Assembly: GCA_030247855.1 (NCBI GenBank)
Contig: JAPDRN010000003.1
Span: forward strand, 1-64,000
DNA: 64,000 nt
Source: Knufia peltigerae
Taxonomy: Eukaryota > Ascomycota > Eurotiomycetes > Chaetothyriales > Trichomeriaceae
Reading direction: 5' to 3'
Shown here: positions 23,260 to 34,502 of the stretch, piece by piece
Layout of the letters: each line of letters begins with the position of its first letter
How positions within the stretch are numbered: position 1 is the first letter of the stretch
Program-made: the position numbers and the translations under genes
Notes under the pieces: generated by a model
Databases searched by the model: none
Seen by the model: the letters and a program-made list of their open reading frames with translations, nothing else
Told to the model about the DNA's origin: nothing

Positions 23260-24743
23260 TCTGATCTTTTGCCGGGAGGGGGGGGGACTGGCTGATATTT
23301 ACTTTTACCAAGTGTGGCCATCAAACATGCATTTTAATGAGCGAGGAGAGAAGGGTAGTGGGAGCGCAAGGCGTGAGGAAAGGCCATAGCGAGTCAAGTA
23401 TTGGCATTTGGTCCACGCTGGGCACATGAGCATGGGAAACATGGCGAAGGGCGGCTGGATGATATGGAGTCTCAAGTTGACAAGAGCGCGCGCAAGACTA
23501 TATCATCTTTTTTTTTTGAAGCTGTAACAATATATAGATCTGCAAATCGTCGATCTCGAGGAGCTTTCGCTGTCACAAAAAGGGTCGATCTGGACAATGT
23601 TACTTTGGCTATCTGTTCAGACCATTTTTTGGGGAGGTATCTATAGCAGATTTCTACAACGAAAAGATCTATACCTGAGCTTATGTCTCGACAGCGGTGA
23701 CAGGGGCATTCAGAGATTAGACTGATGATTCCTTTTTAAGAAAGGAAGGGGAGGGGAGGGAGGGGGGGCGGGTTGTGTAGTGACTTTTAGACATGTTCGA
23801 ATAGAGAGACGACGCGTTCCATCTACGTTGTACCACACTGCCCTTTTCTGTACGGAAGTCTTCGACAGGGGAAAACAAACCCTGCGACGGGTTCAGGGGA
23901 AAAGAGCATTCATTACTGGGGACTAACCTTCCTGACGATGGCGACAAGAGACAAATCTGTGGTGGTGCAAAGAGGGCACCAAGCAGGTCACGGTTGATCG
24001 ATTGATTTCTCGTTGAACAGGAGACGATTGATGGCACTGTGGGATGCAGTGCAGATTTCACGTTGGGATCGAAGAGCGTTCCCGCGGTTGTGTTGTATAC
24101 TACAACTTGAACCTCGGATGGAAGTTGAAGGAGGGAGAAAACGGAAGAAAGGAAAGATAAACAACTGAGGGATTCACGCATCGTTCTTCTTTTTTTGCGT
24201 TTGTGTGTATTTCATTACCCCCCGCAATGGCTGATGCTGGCTTTAAAGTACATTCATGCATGCGTGAGCGGTTGACCAACCGAGAAAGCGCATGCCTGGC
24301 ACATTGGAGGAAGCGCGCTCGAGACTTTTGTCTTCTTCTTTTTTATGATCTCCCGAATATGCTCGATCCAAGGCAGACTCGAGTCCAGAGGACCAAACCC
24401 TTAAACTCGAAAACCAGTCCATTGATTTTGTTTTCCCACTATTCAGCTGGCAGATGGGATGCTTTCTTGTTTTCTTGCTTTCGGGTCTGCCTGGGTCATA
24501 TTGAAAGATGCGATGCGAAGGTCGTATTGTTACAAGTTGTAAAGCGTATGACAGATTTGATGTGTGAAGACTTTCTGACCTCCTTCAAGGGTATCCAGTT
24601 GTCAGAGGGACACGCTGTCCAAAAGAGATAGTGGCAGTGAAACTCGTCGTGATGTGTCAAGTGGTGACTCTTTCGAAGAGACGTTGAATTGCGAATGCGA
24701 CTACCAAGAGGCGGACAAGGCGTGGCGTCTTCTATTTCTCGTC
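23260..24743. other. Convergent intergenic region with G-rich tracts
   Basis: About 1.5 kb between the stop codons of the SUZ12-like gene (+) and CHZ1 (-). It contains a G-run just after the stop codon (about 23275-23287), the G-quadruplex-like tract listed separately, and pyrimidine runs. A minus-strand frame of 154 codons (23717-24181) covers the G-rich tract and is not convincing. No supported gene. Confidence 0.45.
23748..23772 (+). other. Potential G-quadruplex tract
   Basis: Five G-runs (4, 4, 3, 7 and 3 bases) separated by single bases, matching the canonical G3+N1-7 quadruplex pattern. It lies in the convergent region downstream of the SUZ12-like gene. Formation in vivo is not shown. 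Confidence 0.7.
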
Positions 24744-25301
24744 TCAACCCTTCATCTCCTCGTCGTCGTCCTCGGCTTCGAAATCTTCGTCGTCGTCATC
24801 CTCATCGTCGTCCATCTCGTCACCGGCGTCCTTGGACTTCTGTTCCGCCTCGGCCCAGTTGATTTGCTTGCGACGGGTGCGGCCTTGGATGATGTTGTCG
24901 GGGTCGATCTCTTCCATGTCCTCGTCTTCTATTTTGTGTGTTAGATATGTGAATCGAAAGTGAGTTCTTGGTATTGCGATTGTAAGCGCAACAGTCGCGC
25001 GGTCATGCGACACCGTAGGCAGGTGTCGGTGAGGGATTGGTGAGGTGGGTTAGGTGGGCCAACGTACCTTCTTCTTCAGGTTCAGGCTCAGGTTGCTGTG
25101 ACAGTTGTTAGCAAGGTCAAGGGGATAAACAGAAATATGGCATGAACGAACCTCCTCAGGGCCGCTCTCCTCTTCGGACTCGTCGTCTTCCTCCATTGCC
25201 TCTGGCTGCTCGACTGCCTTGCCTTTGCCCTTTCCGACAGAAGTGGCTTCGCTGGTGACTTCTGGCGCGCCTTCAGGCACGGTTTCGCCGTTTGCTGACA
25301 T
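24744..25301 (-). CDS. CHZ1: Histone H2A.Z-H2B chaperone Chz1
   Basis: Small acidic nuclear chaperone that hands H2A.Z-H2B dimers to the SWR1 remodeller. Three exons, 25152-25301, 25068-25095 and 24744-24928, give 120 residues, typical for fungal Chz1. The N-terminal half is acidic with a KGKGK patch. The CHZ motif is visible as EEIDPDNIIQGRTRRK followed by a short helix, then a long Asp/Glu-rich tail ending EEMKG. The 28-nt middle exon encodes only a Pro/Glu stretch. The start ATG at 25301 is the first in frame. It is transcribed divergently from the PQ-loop gene over 308 bp. Low-complexity acidic tails complicate alignment, but the CHZ motif is specific. Confidence 0.9.
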
Positions 25302-25609
25302 GTCTGGATGTTTGAAGGCAAGGAAGGTAGAGAATCCAAAGGAGAAATGTGTAGAGTCGAAACAATACCAAACAACCACAAGAGACGGGCAAACATTGGA
25401 GGTCGTCGCGGCTACAATTATGCCAAGCCTCCATAGTATTAGGTACAGAGTACGTGAAATACGCTAATCCTAATATGGCAACCCCGGCGCACTTTCACGT
25501 GATCCGACGAGTTTCTGGCCGTTGCTGCTGCTATCAACCTTGTTTGACCGTCGAATTAGCTTATTGATAGCGAAACTCAGCTTCGCGCAAGAGAAACAGG
25601 TGGCTGGAG
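25302..25609. promoter_or_regulatory. Compact divergent promoter CHZ1 / PQ-loop gene
   Basis: Only 308 bp separate the two start codons, so both promoters and 5' UTRs share this stretch. No TATA box or named binding site was recognised. Confidence 0.5.
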
Positions 25610-26607
25610 ATGGACGTGCCAATTGCCGCGAATGTCCTTGGTGTTTTGGGCGCAATATGCTGGTCCGTTCAAGTATGGTATTCCCATCTTCAGGCCAGCA
25701 GACTTTGACTCTAATTCGTACCCTACAGCTCATTCCACAAATCATCATCAATTATCGGCGGCATGATACCACGGGTCTACAACCCACCATGATGCTTCTG
25801 TGGGCATGTGCAGGTATTCCATTGGGGATCTATAACATTGTAGAGAATTTCAACGTTGCTCTCAAGATACAGCCTCAGATATTGACGACGTTGAGCCTCT
25901 TGACTTGGATCCAATGCAAATACTATGGGAACCAATGGCCATTGACCAAATCCATCTCGATCGTGATGCCGGTGGCAGCTGCTATGGGAGGCATTGAATG
26001 TGGCCTCGTGTTTGCGTTGAGGAGAGCAAAGCAGAACCATACCGAATGGCCAATCACTTTCATGGCCGTGCTGTCAGCTTGTTTCTTAAGTGCCGGAGTC
26101 CTGCGGCACTACTGGGATATCTACAAGGAAAGAACAGTCCGAGGCATCTCGTTCATCTTTGTGGCCATTGACGCCATGGGAGACTTGACTTCATTGATCT
26201 CGGTATTGTTCCAACCAAGATTGGATATTCTCGGCATGGTCATTTACGGATCCGAGCTGGTGTTGTGGTTGGGAGTATTTGCCTGCGGGGGATACTGTAT
26301 GATGACATGTCTCCTGATGAGTACCCGATACATGGCTAATATTTTTTTCCTTCTAGTCAACCTCAGACCATGGCTGCAGCAGCGACGGAGTAAGCGTCAC
26401 GTCACAAGAGAAGAGAATGGAAGGGCAGGAAGCCGTCAACATCCGGGAGGGACACAAGTAGAGAGTATGGGGAACGGGCGACCATCGAGTCCTTCGTCAT
26501 CAAGCACAGTGTTCAGAACAGCATCCGGAGAAGGGAGTAGGCATAGTCTTTCCGGATCGGTGAGGTTGCGTGCAGTGACGGCTTGTGATGGTCGTCTTGA
26601 AGCTTGA
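25610..26607 (+). CDS. PQ-loop repeat membrane transporter-like protein
   Basis: Multi-pass membrane protein of the PQ-loop (MtN3/SWEET-like) family, which includes vacuolar or lysosomal cationic amino-acid and cystine exporters. Exon 1 (25610-25672, MDVPIAANVLGVLGAICWSVQ minus its last residues in this quote) joins in phase to LIPQIIINYRRHDTTGL, completing the first PQ motif. The second PQ-loop equivalent is around HYWDIYKERTVRGIS. About seven hydrophobic segments are visible, with a Ser-rich cytosolic tail. An intron at 26297-26356 (GTATGA ... CTAAT ... TTCTAG) is likely; it is exactly 60 nt without a stop, so spliced and unspliced forms encode 293 and 313 residues. The substrate is unknown. 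Divergent from CHZ1. Confidence 0.85.
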
Positions 26608-27215
26608 GTGATACTGTACAGTAGAGTGGTAGACCGCGACAATTCCTTAGTACCCGTATAAAAATAATTTTTGCTGGCAGCAATAAGGAATTAGCGCGGG
26701 GTACTCGTTAGTCAGTCTCAAGCTATTCCGTAAAGGTGACCGCAGTTTGTGAATTGGGTGAGGTATAGATGACGTAACCGGTGCTGCCCTCATTCATTTT
26801 TCAATGCTGGGGCAACCAGGGCATCATTATTGCGGCAGAATCATGCGAAAACTCTGCACAAGTGAATGAGAAGTAAGAATGGTCTCCATTGTAGTGGGTG
26901 CAATGTGCATTGACCTGCACCTCCCAGAAGCCTCTCCATGTGTGTGGAAAGGCAGCGAATCGTCGTGAACCGGCCACCAGCAACTTCACTGGTGGGTCGA
27001 ATTTCTACAGCCTTCCTCGCCCTTCCACCAAAAATCATATTTATCGTGCCTCAGATGCGCCTTCCACTTCTGCAATCCTCATCAACACAGAACACATTGA
27101 AACACTATTTCTCACAGTCTAGAAGACATAAATCCTTCTTCTTGTGATATCCTTTTTCTATTTTCTTCAAGATAATCTTTCCTGATCCTTTATCCTCCAT
27201 AATTCTCCAGACAAC
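26608..27215. promoter_or_regulatory. Hsp70 upstream region
   Basis: This 608-bp gap includes the hsp70 promoter and a pyrimidine-rich leader just before the ATG. Partial heat-shock-like half sites (TCTAGAAG near 27118, GAATTTC near 26999) are visible, but no perfect inverted nGAAn array was found, so heat-shock control is assumed from the gene family rather than read from the sequence. Confidence 0.4.
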
Positions 27216-29307
27216 ATGGCTCCAGCCATTGGTAAGTCAACACCGCAACCTGACCACGAGTCGACTCAACAACAGCATGCTAACATGTCGTCCATAGGTA
27301 TCGATCTAGGTACAACCTACTCATGCGTAGGCATCTTCCGAGATGACCGCATCGAAATCATTGCCAACGATCAAGGCAACCGAACCACCCCCTCGTTCGT
27401 CGCCTTCACCGACACTGAGCGTCTGATCGGTGATGCTGCAAAGAACCAAGTCGCCATGAACCCTCAGAACACAGTTTTCGATGCCAAGCGACTGATTGGC
27501 CGAAAGTTCGCGGACGCTGAGGTTCAGGCTGACATGAAGCACTTCCCATTCAAGGTCATCGACAAGGGTGGAAAGCCAGTCATTGAGGTCGAGTTCAAGG
27601 GCGAGAACAAGCAATTCACACCAGAAGAAATCTCATCCATGGTCCTGACCAAGATGAGAGAGACTGCCGAGTCCTATCTTGGCGGCACTGTCAACAACGC
27701 AGTCATCACAGTTCCCGCATACTTCAACGACTCTCAACGTCAAGCTACCAAGGACGCTGGTCTCATTGCCGGCCTCAATGTGCTCCGTATCATCAACGAG
27801 CCTACCGCAGCTGCCATCGCCTACGGTCTCGACAAGAAGGCCACTGGTGAGCGCAACGTTCTCATCTTCGATCTCGGTGGTGGTACTTTCGATGTTTCAC
27901 TCTTGACCATCGAAGAGGGTATCTTCGAAGTCAAGTCCACTGCTGGTGACACTCACTTGGGTGGTGAGGACTTTGACAACCGTCTCGTCAACCATTTCGT
28001 TACTGAATTCAAGCGCAAGCACCGAAAGGTATGCAGTCTCCTTTTCTCTTGATTCTTTACTTCGTATACTAACGTTTCCACAGGATCTTTCGTCCAACGC
28101 CCGTGCTCTCAGACGTCTTCGGACTGCTTGCGAGCGTGCCAAGCGCACCCTGTCCTCATCTGCTCAGACCTCTATTGAGATTGACTCTCTCTACGAAGGT
28201 ATTGACTTCTACACCTCGATCACTCGTGCACGTTTCGAGGAGCTTTGCCAGGACCTCTTCCGCTCCACCATGGAGCCCGTTGAGCGTGTCCTGCGTGACG
28301 CCAAGATCGACAAGTCTTCCGTCCACGAGATCGTCTTGGTCGGTGGTTCTACTCGTATCCCCAAGATTCAGAAGATGGTCTCCGATTTTTTCAACGGAAA
28401 GGAACCCAACAAGTCAATCAACCCCGATGAGGCTGTCGCCTACGGAGCTGCTGTCCAGGCTGCTATCCTGTCTGGTGACACTTCATCCAAGTCGACTCAA
28501 GAAATCTTGCTTCTCGATGTTGCGCCGCTTTCTATCGGTATCGAGACTGCTGGTGGTGTCATGACTGCTCTCATCAAGCGCAACACTACCATTCCGACCA
28601 AGAAGTCCGAGACTTTCTCGACCTTCTCCGACAACCAGCCGGGTGTGCTTATCCAGGTCTACGAAGGAGAGCGTGCTCGCACCAAGGACAACAACCTGCT
28701 AGGCAAGTTTGAATTGTCCGGAATTCCTCCTGCCCCTCGTGGTGTTCCTCAGATCGAGGTCACCTTCGATGTTGATGCCAACGGTATCATCAACGTCTCC
28801 GCCGTTGAGAAGGGTACCGGCAAGTCCAACAAGATTGTCATCACCAACGACAAGGGTCGTCTTTCCAAGGAAGAGATCGAGCGTATGCTTTCTGAGGCCG
28901 AGAAGTACAAGGCTGAAGATGAGGCTGAGGCTGCTCGTATCTCTGCCAAGAACGGTCTCGAATCATACGCCTACTCGCTGAAGAACACTCTCTCCGACTC
29001 CAAGGTCGATGAGAAGCTTGATGCATCTGACAAAGAGAAGCTGAAGGCTGAAATTGATAAGGTTATCTCCTGGTTGGACGAGAACCAGACCGCTACCAAG
29101 GACGAGTACGAGGCTCAACAGAAGGAGCTCGAAGGTGTTGCCAACCCCATCATGATGAAGTTCTACGGAGCTGGTGGTGAAGGTGGAATGCCTGGTGGTC
29201 CAGGTGGTTTCCCTGGTGCTGGTGCTGGCGGCCCAGGTGGCTTCCCTGGTGCAGGTGCTGGTGGCCCTGGTGGTGATGATGGTCCAACCGTTGAGGAGGT
29301 CGACTAA
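27216..29307 (+). CDS. SSA: Cytosolic Hsp70 chaperone (Ssa type)
   Basis: ATP-dependent protein-folding chaperone of the cytosolic Hsp70 family. Three exons, 27216-27231 (16 nt), 27298-28028 and 28084-29307, give 656 residues. Exon 1 encodes only MAPAI plus one base and joins to GIDLGTTYS, the phosphate-1 motif. Also present are IFDLGGGTFDVS, VLVGGSTRIPK and the substrate-binding-domain segments. The tail has GGFPGAGAGGPGG repeats and ends PTVEEVD, the cytosolic EEVD signature bound by TPR co-chaperones. There is no signal or mitochondrial presequence. Codon use is strongly biased towards C-ending codons, as expected for a highly expressed gene. Introns are very close to the start, as in other fungal hsp70 genes. 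Confidence 0.97.
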
Positions 29308-30167
29308 ATGCCTCACAAATGTTGGATCAAAAAAAAGCATTGAGCGATTGTTCCTCTATGTCAATCACGGCGTTGGCGTTTTTCACAATGGAAAAATGGG
29401 ATGATACCTCTTGCATGGGCATAGAGTTTTTTAGTATGATTTGCGACGATGATCACGATGTGTTTCCTCCTTTTGGGAGATGATAACAAAGAATCAAAAA
29501 CACGATCGAGACTTAGAATAGTTGTTTCAATAAAATTAACATTGAAGATCAACATTTCCAGTATAATAAGTACTTGCAATTTATATCGCTTTCATGTGAT
29601 ACTGTTCTAAATTAACGTAAACCTCGTTGCTTGTATCCTCGATGCAGAATCCCTTAGCAATATTTTGTGATAGCTCAGCATGGAAGTGACAAGGACCTTC
29701 CTTACGGAGTCCGAGCATGATAGATCTTTTTTGGGCAACTTGGTGAAGGCGTCAGCCTTGACTGCAACATCTCTATATAAATCATTCATTCATGCTTCTA
29801 CCTCAGCAGAAGATGACACGTTCCTTCTCTTTTAACGGATCCTCTAAGGACAATGAATCCAATCAGCACCACTAGTCTGGGGAGAATAAGCCAAAGTTCT
29901 ATTCTGAGTGATCTGAATGGTAATATGGATGGACTTTATTGATTCTTCTTAGGATGCGCCTTTCCAGGAGCGGAAGGTAAGCCGAGGGTGAGTAATCTAA
30001 AGGAGGAGAGATGGATGTCGTCTGAGAGTACTCCGTACTCCGTATCGCACAAGCCACTGTCAGTACGTACACCTCGGTCTGGGCTTGCCAGTACTATCTT
30101 TAAATTTTGTCGATGGTTTTTTTTGCGTTGAGCAGTTAATGCTGATGGCTCGACGCAATATGCAGCA
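29308..30167. other. Intergenic region
   Basis: Holds the hsp70 3' UTR (A-rich stretch from 29328) and the promoter of the next Zn2Cys6 gene. Two overlapping copies of the TACTCCGTA 9-mer occur at 30029-30044. No gene seen. Confidence 0.45.
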
Positions 30168-32298
30168 ATGCAATCATCTGGTGCTCGACGACGGCCTGTC
30201 AAGGCTTGTACCGAATGTAAACAAGTAAAGGTGGGTGTTAGTTGAACCCGATGGTCGGCAGAAACGCTGACCTTGGTCGATGCAGCTTCGCTGTGATGCT
30301 GATGAAACATTCCCTCGTCCTTGTTCGCGTTGCGAGAAGCGCAATCTATGCTGTGCCATAGATGCGAATTTCAAACGGACACCAGCCCGGCAGTATGTTC
30401 GCAGCTGTCGTTACTGAGAAAATAACTAACCTATTCGTTTAGGCGCCTTGAGTCCATGACCAAAGAACTGCGGCTTCTAAAGCAAACGCTCAAGTCACAG
30501 CCCAACGTTGATCGACTAGATAGCAGCCGGAGTCCCTCAGCTAGGACGACCTTGTCCCAAGACATCCCAGTGCAGAATGTACAGCTTCCCCAGGTCTCAA
30601 ATGGACACCACTCTGAAGCTCCTTTTCAACTGGCAGATGAAGACGCATCAACCCAATCATTTTCCAATGCAGAGTTGGGTGGTTGCTCTTTTGACAAGGT
30701 GGAGGTTTTGGAATTATTCAGACTGTGAGTCGTCTTCTCTCAGCCAGCAATTCGAGATTCCTAAGTCCTACGTGGTCAGCTTCCAGAAGTCGTTTCATCC
30801 TCATATTCCGATCATAGACACCGCTGTGCCAATACAGACTATCAACGAGACGAGTCCTTTTCTTTTCTGGACCATTATCTTTCTCGCCAGCAGATATAAC
30901 AGAAATTACGTCCACAAGTCCAACCTTCTCGTTGAATCATACTCCGATCTTGTGGTTCAGACAGTAGTGAAGACACCGCTTTCCTTCCACACAGTCCAGG
31001 CGATGTTGTGCCTCTGTACATGGCCACTGCCCGTCATGCGCCAGCAACAGGATCCCAGCTCTATGTACTCAGTGATGGCAGTGCATGCGGCCTCACAACT
31101 GGGACTACCACTGGCTGCTGATCTGGCGTCGCGCACATTCGTCAGCCTTCAGGCAGATTTTCGCCGTGGAATGGCGAAGACTTGGCTTGAGTGCTTCATC
31201 ACGAGCACTAAGTAGGTCAAATAATCTTGGGCGCAGTCTATGAGCTAACATATCATTCCTAGCCTTGCACTCATGAACGGATTAACCCCGCCCTTGAGAA
31301 CCCCAAACGACCTCCGTACAATCAAGCGCATGATTAAGTTCGACAATTTGCCCACGAAATTAGTAGTCGAAGCGGAAATCTTAAGGTGCTTAACGAAGCA
31401 TTATGACTCTCTCGTCGGGGAGATGGACAGTTTCGCACGAGACACCATCGTCCAATTGTGTGATCAAGAGCTTGATAGTATTACGGCTCGGCTGCAGTGT
31501 TCCTTTGATTCCCATCTAAGTTTTATTTTCTGGATGGCAAAGCTTCACATGTACGCACTGGCGTTAGTGAAGGAAACCCAGCAACTGAAAGACAAACAGT
31601 ATTTTGAGCCTGACACCTTGTGCTCAACATTGCAGCAATTAGCTATGACAACGGCCTACCGCGTCATTGATATATATTGCAACGATCTCGGAACCCCAAC
31701 ATGCAACACTTACGACACGAGCCTGGTGAATCAACACATTGCATTTCCCAAGAGCTTCTTCTTTGGGGTCATGGTCGCAACCTTTTTGCTAATCAAATAC
31801 TCCGTTCTCAACAGATCCACCTCGACCGAGAGGAAAGCAGAGTCTCGTCGCAAAATTCAGATGGTACACACCAAACTCCAGGATTACTCATCGCACCAAT
31901 ACACTGAGCCAGGTCGAGCCGCTTCCGTCATCGAAGTGCTTTGCCGAGGCAGTCCGGATACAATTGAGCTTGGAGCAGAAATCGAGGTCGGGGGAGGCGC
32001 ATCGATTGCATTGAATGCCCTCATAGCTGCCGCAAACCTTCGCGGAAAGCGCAACTTGAAATCTCACTTGCTACAAAGACTCAATCCTGTGTCTCCAACA
32101 TCAACGTCTGACAAGTCACAGCTGACAGCTGATGACGCTGGCCACTCAACTCCAGCCAAACCCATATCTGAAATGCTTGAGGAGACTGCGTCTCTTCCCT
32201 CAGATGTTTGGAATCAGTCATTCATGGAATTGCTGGATTTCAACAGCTCGACTCTCGATTTTGAGACCGAGGATGGCACATACATCGCACATGACTGA
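30168..32298 (+). CDS. Zn2Cys6 transcription factor
   Basis: Fungal binuclear-zinc-cluster regulator, nuclear, 639 residues from five exons: 30168-30230, 30286-30392, 30443-30724, 30780-31211 and 31263-32298. The DNA-binding domain is split by the first intron. Its Cys spacing is CxxC, x6, C, x9, C, xx, C, x6, C (CTECKQVKLRC ... CSRCEKRNLCC). A short linker and a helical segment around RLESMTKELRLLKQTL (coiled-coil dimerisation type) follow, then the middle homology region beginning near SFHPHIPIID. The start ATG at 30168 is the one in frame with the cluster; ATGs just upstream are in another frame. It lies upstream of the MFS carrier on the same strand and may regulate it (inference). Target genes are unknown. 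Confidence 0.88.
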
Positions 32299-32945
32299 CT
32301 TCGATGACTTTATACCTGGAACATGCCAAGCGCTTCGCCTCAAGAATGTTCCTCGAATAACTGAAAATCACATCGGTTCTGACACTTTTACATGGACATT
32401 AATATTGTGACCTAGCGTTCTCACCACGCTGCCATCACAATGTGTCGTAGCCATGGACAGGACGGAACGAGACAGACAGAGTTACAAGCAAAACACTTGA
32501 ATCGCAACTTCACATGCGCGGAGATCCCTTCGGGGCATTCGCCAGGCAACAGACCTCGGCATGAGTTACAATCAGACGCCGGCTTTGAGGCGTTTTTCGC
32601 AATCTGGCTTGTTGTTAAGGTAGGAAGCAACGCGCACCACTTCGGCTTTGATGCGAAAATCGCACAGAAAAGGACCCACATCTCTCCACATCCGCTGCAG
32701 AATATGGGGTAAGGCTTGCGGACTTTTGAGCTATACATGTAGGGCTATGCTCTTGGTCTACGTTTCATTCAAGCATAGCCTCCTTGTGCTTGAGTCCTAC
32801 ACATGGGCTAGTCCTTGGCAAGAGAAGTTTTATATATTGTCAGAGAAATCAAAAGAATGACAACAAGAACTTTCGAGAACAATCAAAAAGCTCCCTGACC
32901 GCGACTATACCTGACAATCCACACTAGTAGGGAGTCAACATCATC
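32299..32945. other. Intergenic region upstream of the MFS carrier
   Basis: Holds the 3' end of the Zn2Cys6 gene and the MFS promoter. A minus-strand frame at 32421-32738 encodes a 105-residue Cys-rich peptide (see findings). No supported gene. Confidence 0.4.
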
Positions 32946-34502
32946 ATGGACCATAAGGACATCACCTTGGAGTCGGTGGAGGACTCTAGGTCGCAGCGCA
33001 ATGATTCGATGCTGCTAGAAGACCGCAAGCGTGAGCGCAAGATCAAGCTAAAGCTTGACTTCATCGTCTTACCACTGCTTGCAACTGTCTACTTTCTTGC
33101 GTCCATGGTAACTCTAACGACATTGTCGCTCTCCTTACGAGTATCCGTTGACGATGTCTAGGGACGTTCGGACTTGGGCAATGCCAAAATCTCAGGCCTG
33201 GACACCGACCTGAAATTGACCGCCAGTCAATATTCCCACGTATCAAGCATCTTCCTGGTCGGTTACTTGGTACTTCAGTTGCCTGGTACACTGATGGTCC
33301 GCAAGATTGGACCACCGCTGCAGGTAAGTATCTCGCAAACAAACTGAGCGCAATCCCCTAACACAAAATATCAGTTTGGTCTCGCCATGCTTGGCTGGGG
33401 GGTGGTGACAGCCTGCACACTCCTTGTGCATAGCTACGCGTCGCTCATGGTCACCCGAGCTCTTGTTGGTGCATGCGAGGCTTTCATTCAAGGCGCCGTT
33501 TTCTACCTGTCGTTCTGGTATACTTACAAAGAACTCGCTACCCGGGGGGCGATATTCTGGTCCACATCCGCCCTGGCTGGGGCGTTCAATGGCCTGATCG
33601 CTTATGCAGTACAGAAAAACCTTGCAAACGTCAACGGCTGGCATCCATGGCGGTGGTTGTTCCTTATCGAAGGCGTCGTACCGATCGGCTGGGCGTTTGT
33701 TGTCTGGATATTCCTGCCTGCCACACCAGAGAAGACAAAATTGTATTTCAACGAGGAAGAAAAGGCTATCATCATCAAAAGGAGTCGCCAGGCCTTCAAC
33801 ACGGGTGAATCCAAGATCATGCCGAAGTTGATCCTGCGGGTCATTCTCGATCCGAAATTCTGGTTGATGGCGGTGGTCCAGTCCGCGAACCTGTTTTGCT
33901 TGACGTCCTTGTCGAACTTTCTGCCCGCTATCCTGCGTTCATTTGGGTGGTCGATCGTCAAGTCACAGCTTATGACCGTGATCGTCTATGCCTGCGCATT
34001 TGTCAATATTCTCTTGTCAGCCCGGATATCCGACAAGCTGCAGACGCGCGGACCGATCATCATGGTGAACACCATGATCGGCGCTGTCGGGTATATTCTC
34101 CTTCTGACTCTCAAGGGGGCCCCCGGTCGTTTTGCCGGCGCTTGTATTGTCGCAATGGGTATGTATCCCAACGTCGTGATCGTGTTGACGTGGACGGCGA
34201 CGATTAATGTCGGTTACACGTATCGTGCTAGCGCAGCAGCCCTGATCAACTCGATCGGCCAAGCCGTTGCGATTGGGTCGAACGAGGTCTACAACGACCC
34301 GCCATACTATAAGAAAGGCCATGGTGCAGCACTGGGAATGGCTGCTGCAGGGACCGTGTTTTGTGGGCTGTTGCTGCTGCTCTTGCGGTACGAGAATGCT
34401 CAGAAGCGAAAGGAGCAGTCCAGCGAAAAGGCGGCGGAGATGAGAAATGTCTCGATCGACGAGATTGGGAACAAGCACCCGGATTATTTCTTCACATATT
34501 AA
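32946..34502 (+). CDS. MFS anion:cation symporter (Dal5/allantoate permease family)
   Basis: Twelve-helix plasma-membrane carrier of the ACS branch of the major facilitator superfamily, which takes up organic acids, vitamins or allantoate with protons. Three exons, 32946-33107, 33162-33323 and 33375-34502, give 483 residues. Visible landmarks are a charged N-terminus with RKRERKIKLKLD before TM1 (LPLLATVYFLA), GRSDLGNAKISGLDTDL, VGYLVLQLPGTLMVRKIGP, the TM4-5 region RALVGACEAF, and HPWRWLFLIEG. Both introns lie in the N-terminal third, as is common for this family. It is flanked by two Zn2Cys6 genes on the same strand, suggesting a regulated uptake unit. The substrate is not predictable from sequence. 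Confidence 0.92.

Noticed and set aside
23717..24181. 154-codon minus-strand frame with a hydrophobic N-terminus
   Set aside because: It reads through the G-rich low-complexity tract, has no recognisable domain and sits in a convergent 3' region; kept out without transcript evidence.
26608..27215. Heat-shock elements upstream of hsp70
   Set aside because: Only imperfect half sites were found; no proper inverted array, so no site is annotated.
27321..29340. Several antisense and shifted frames inside hsp70
   Set aside because: They are by-products of the strong codon bias in hsp70 and have no independent support.
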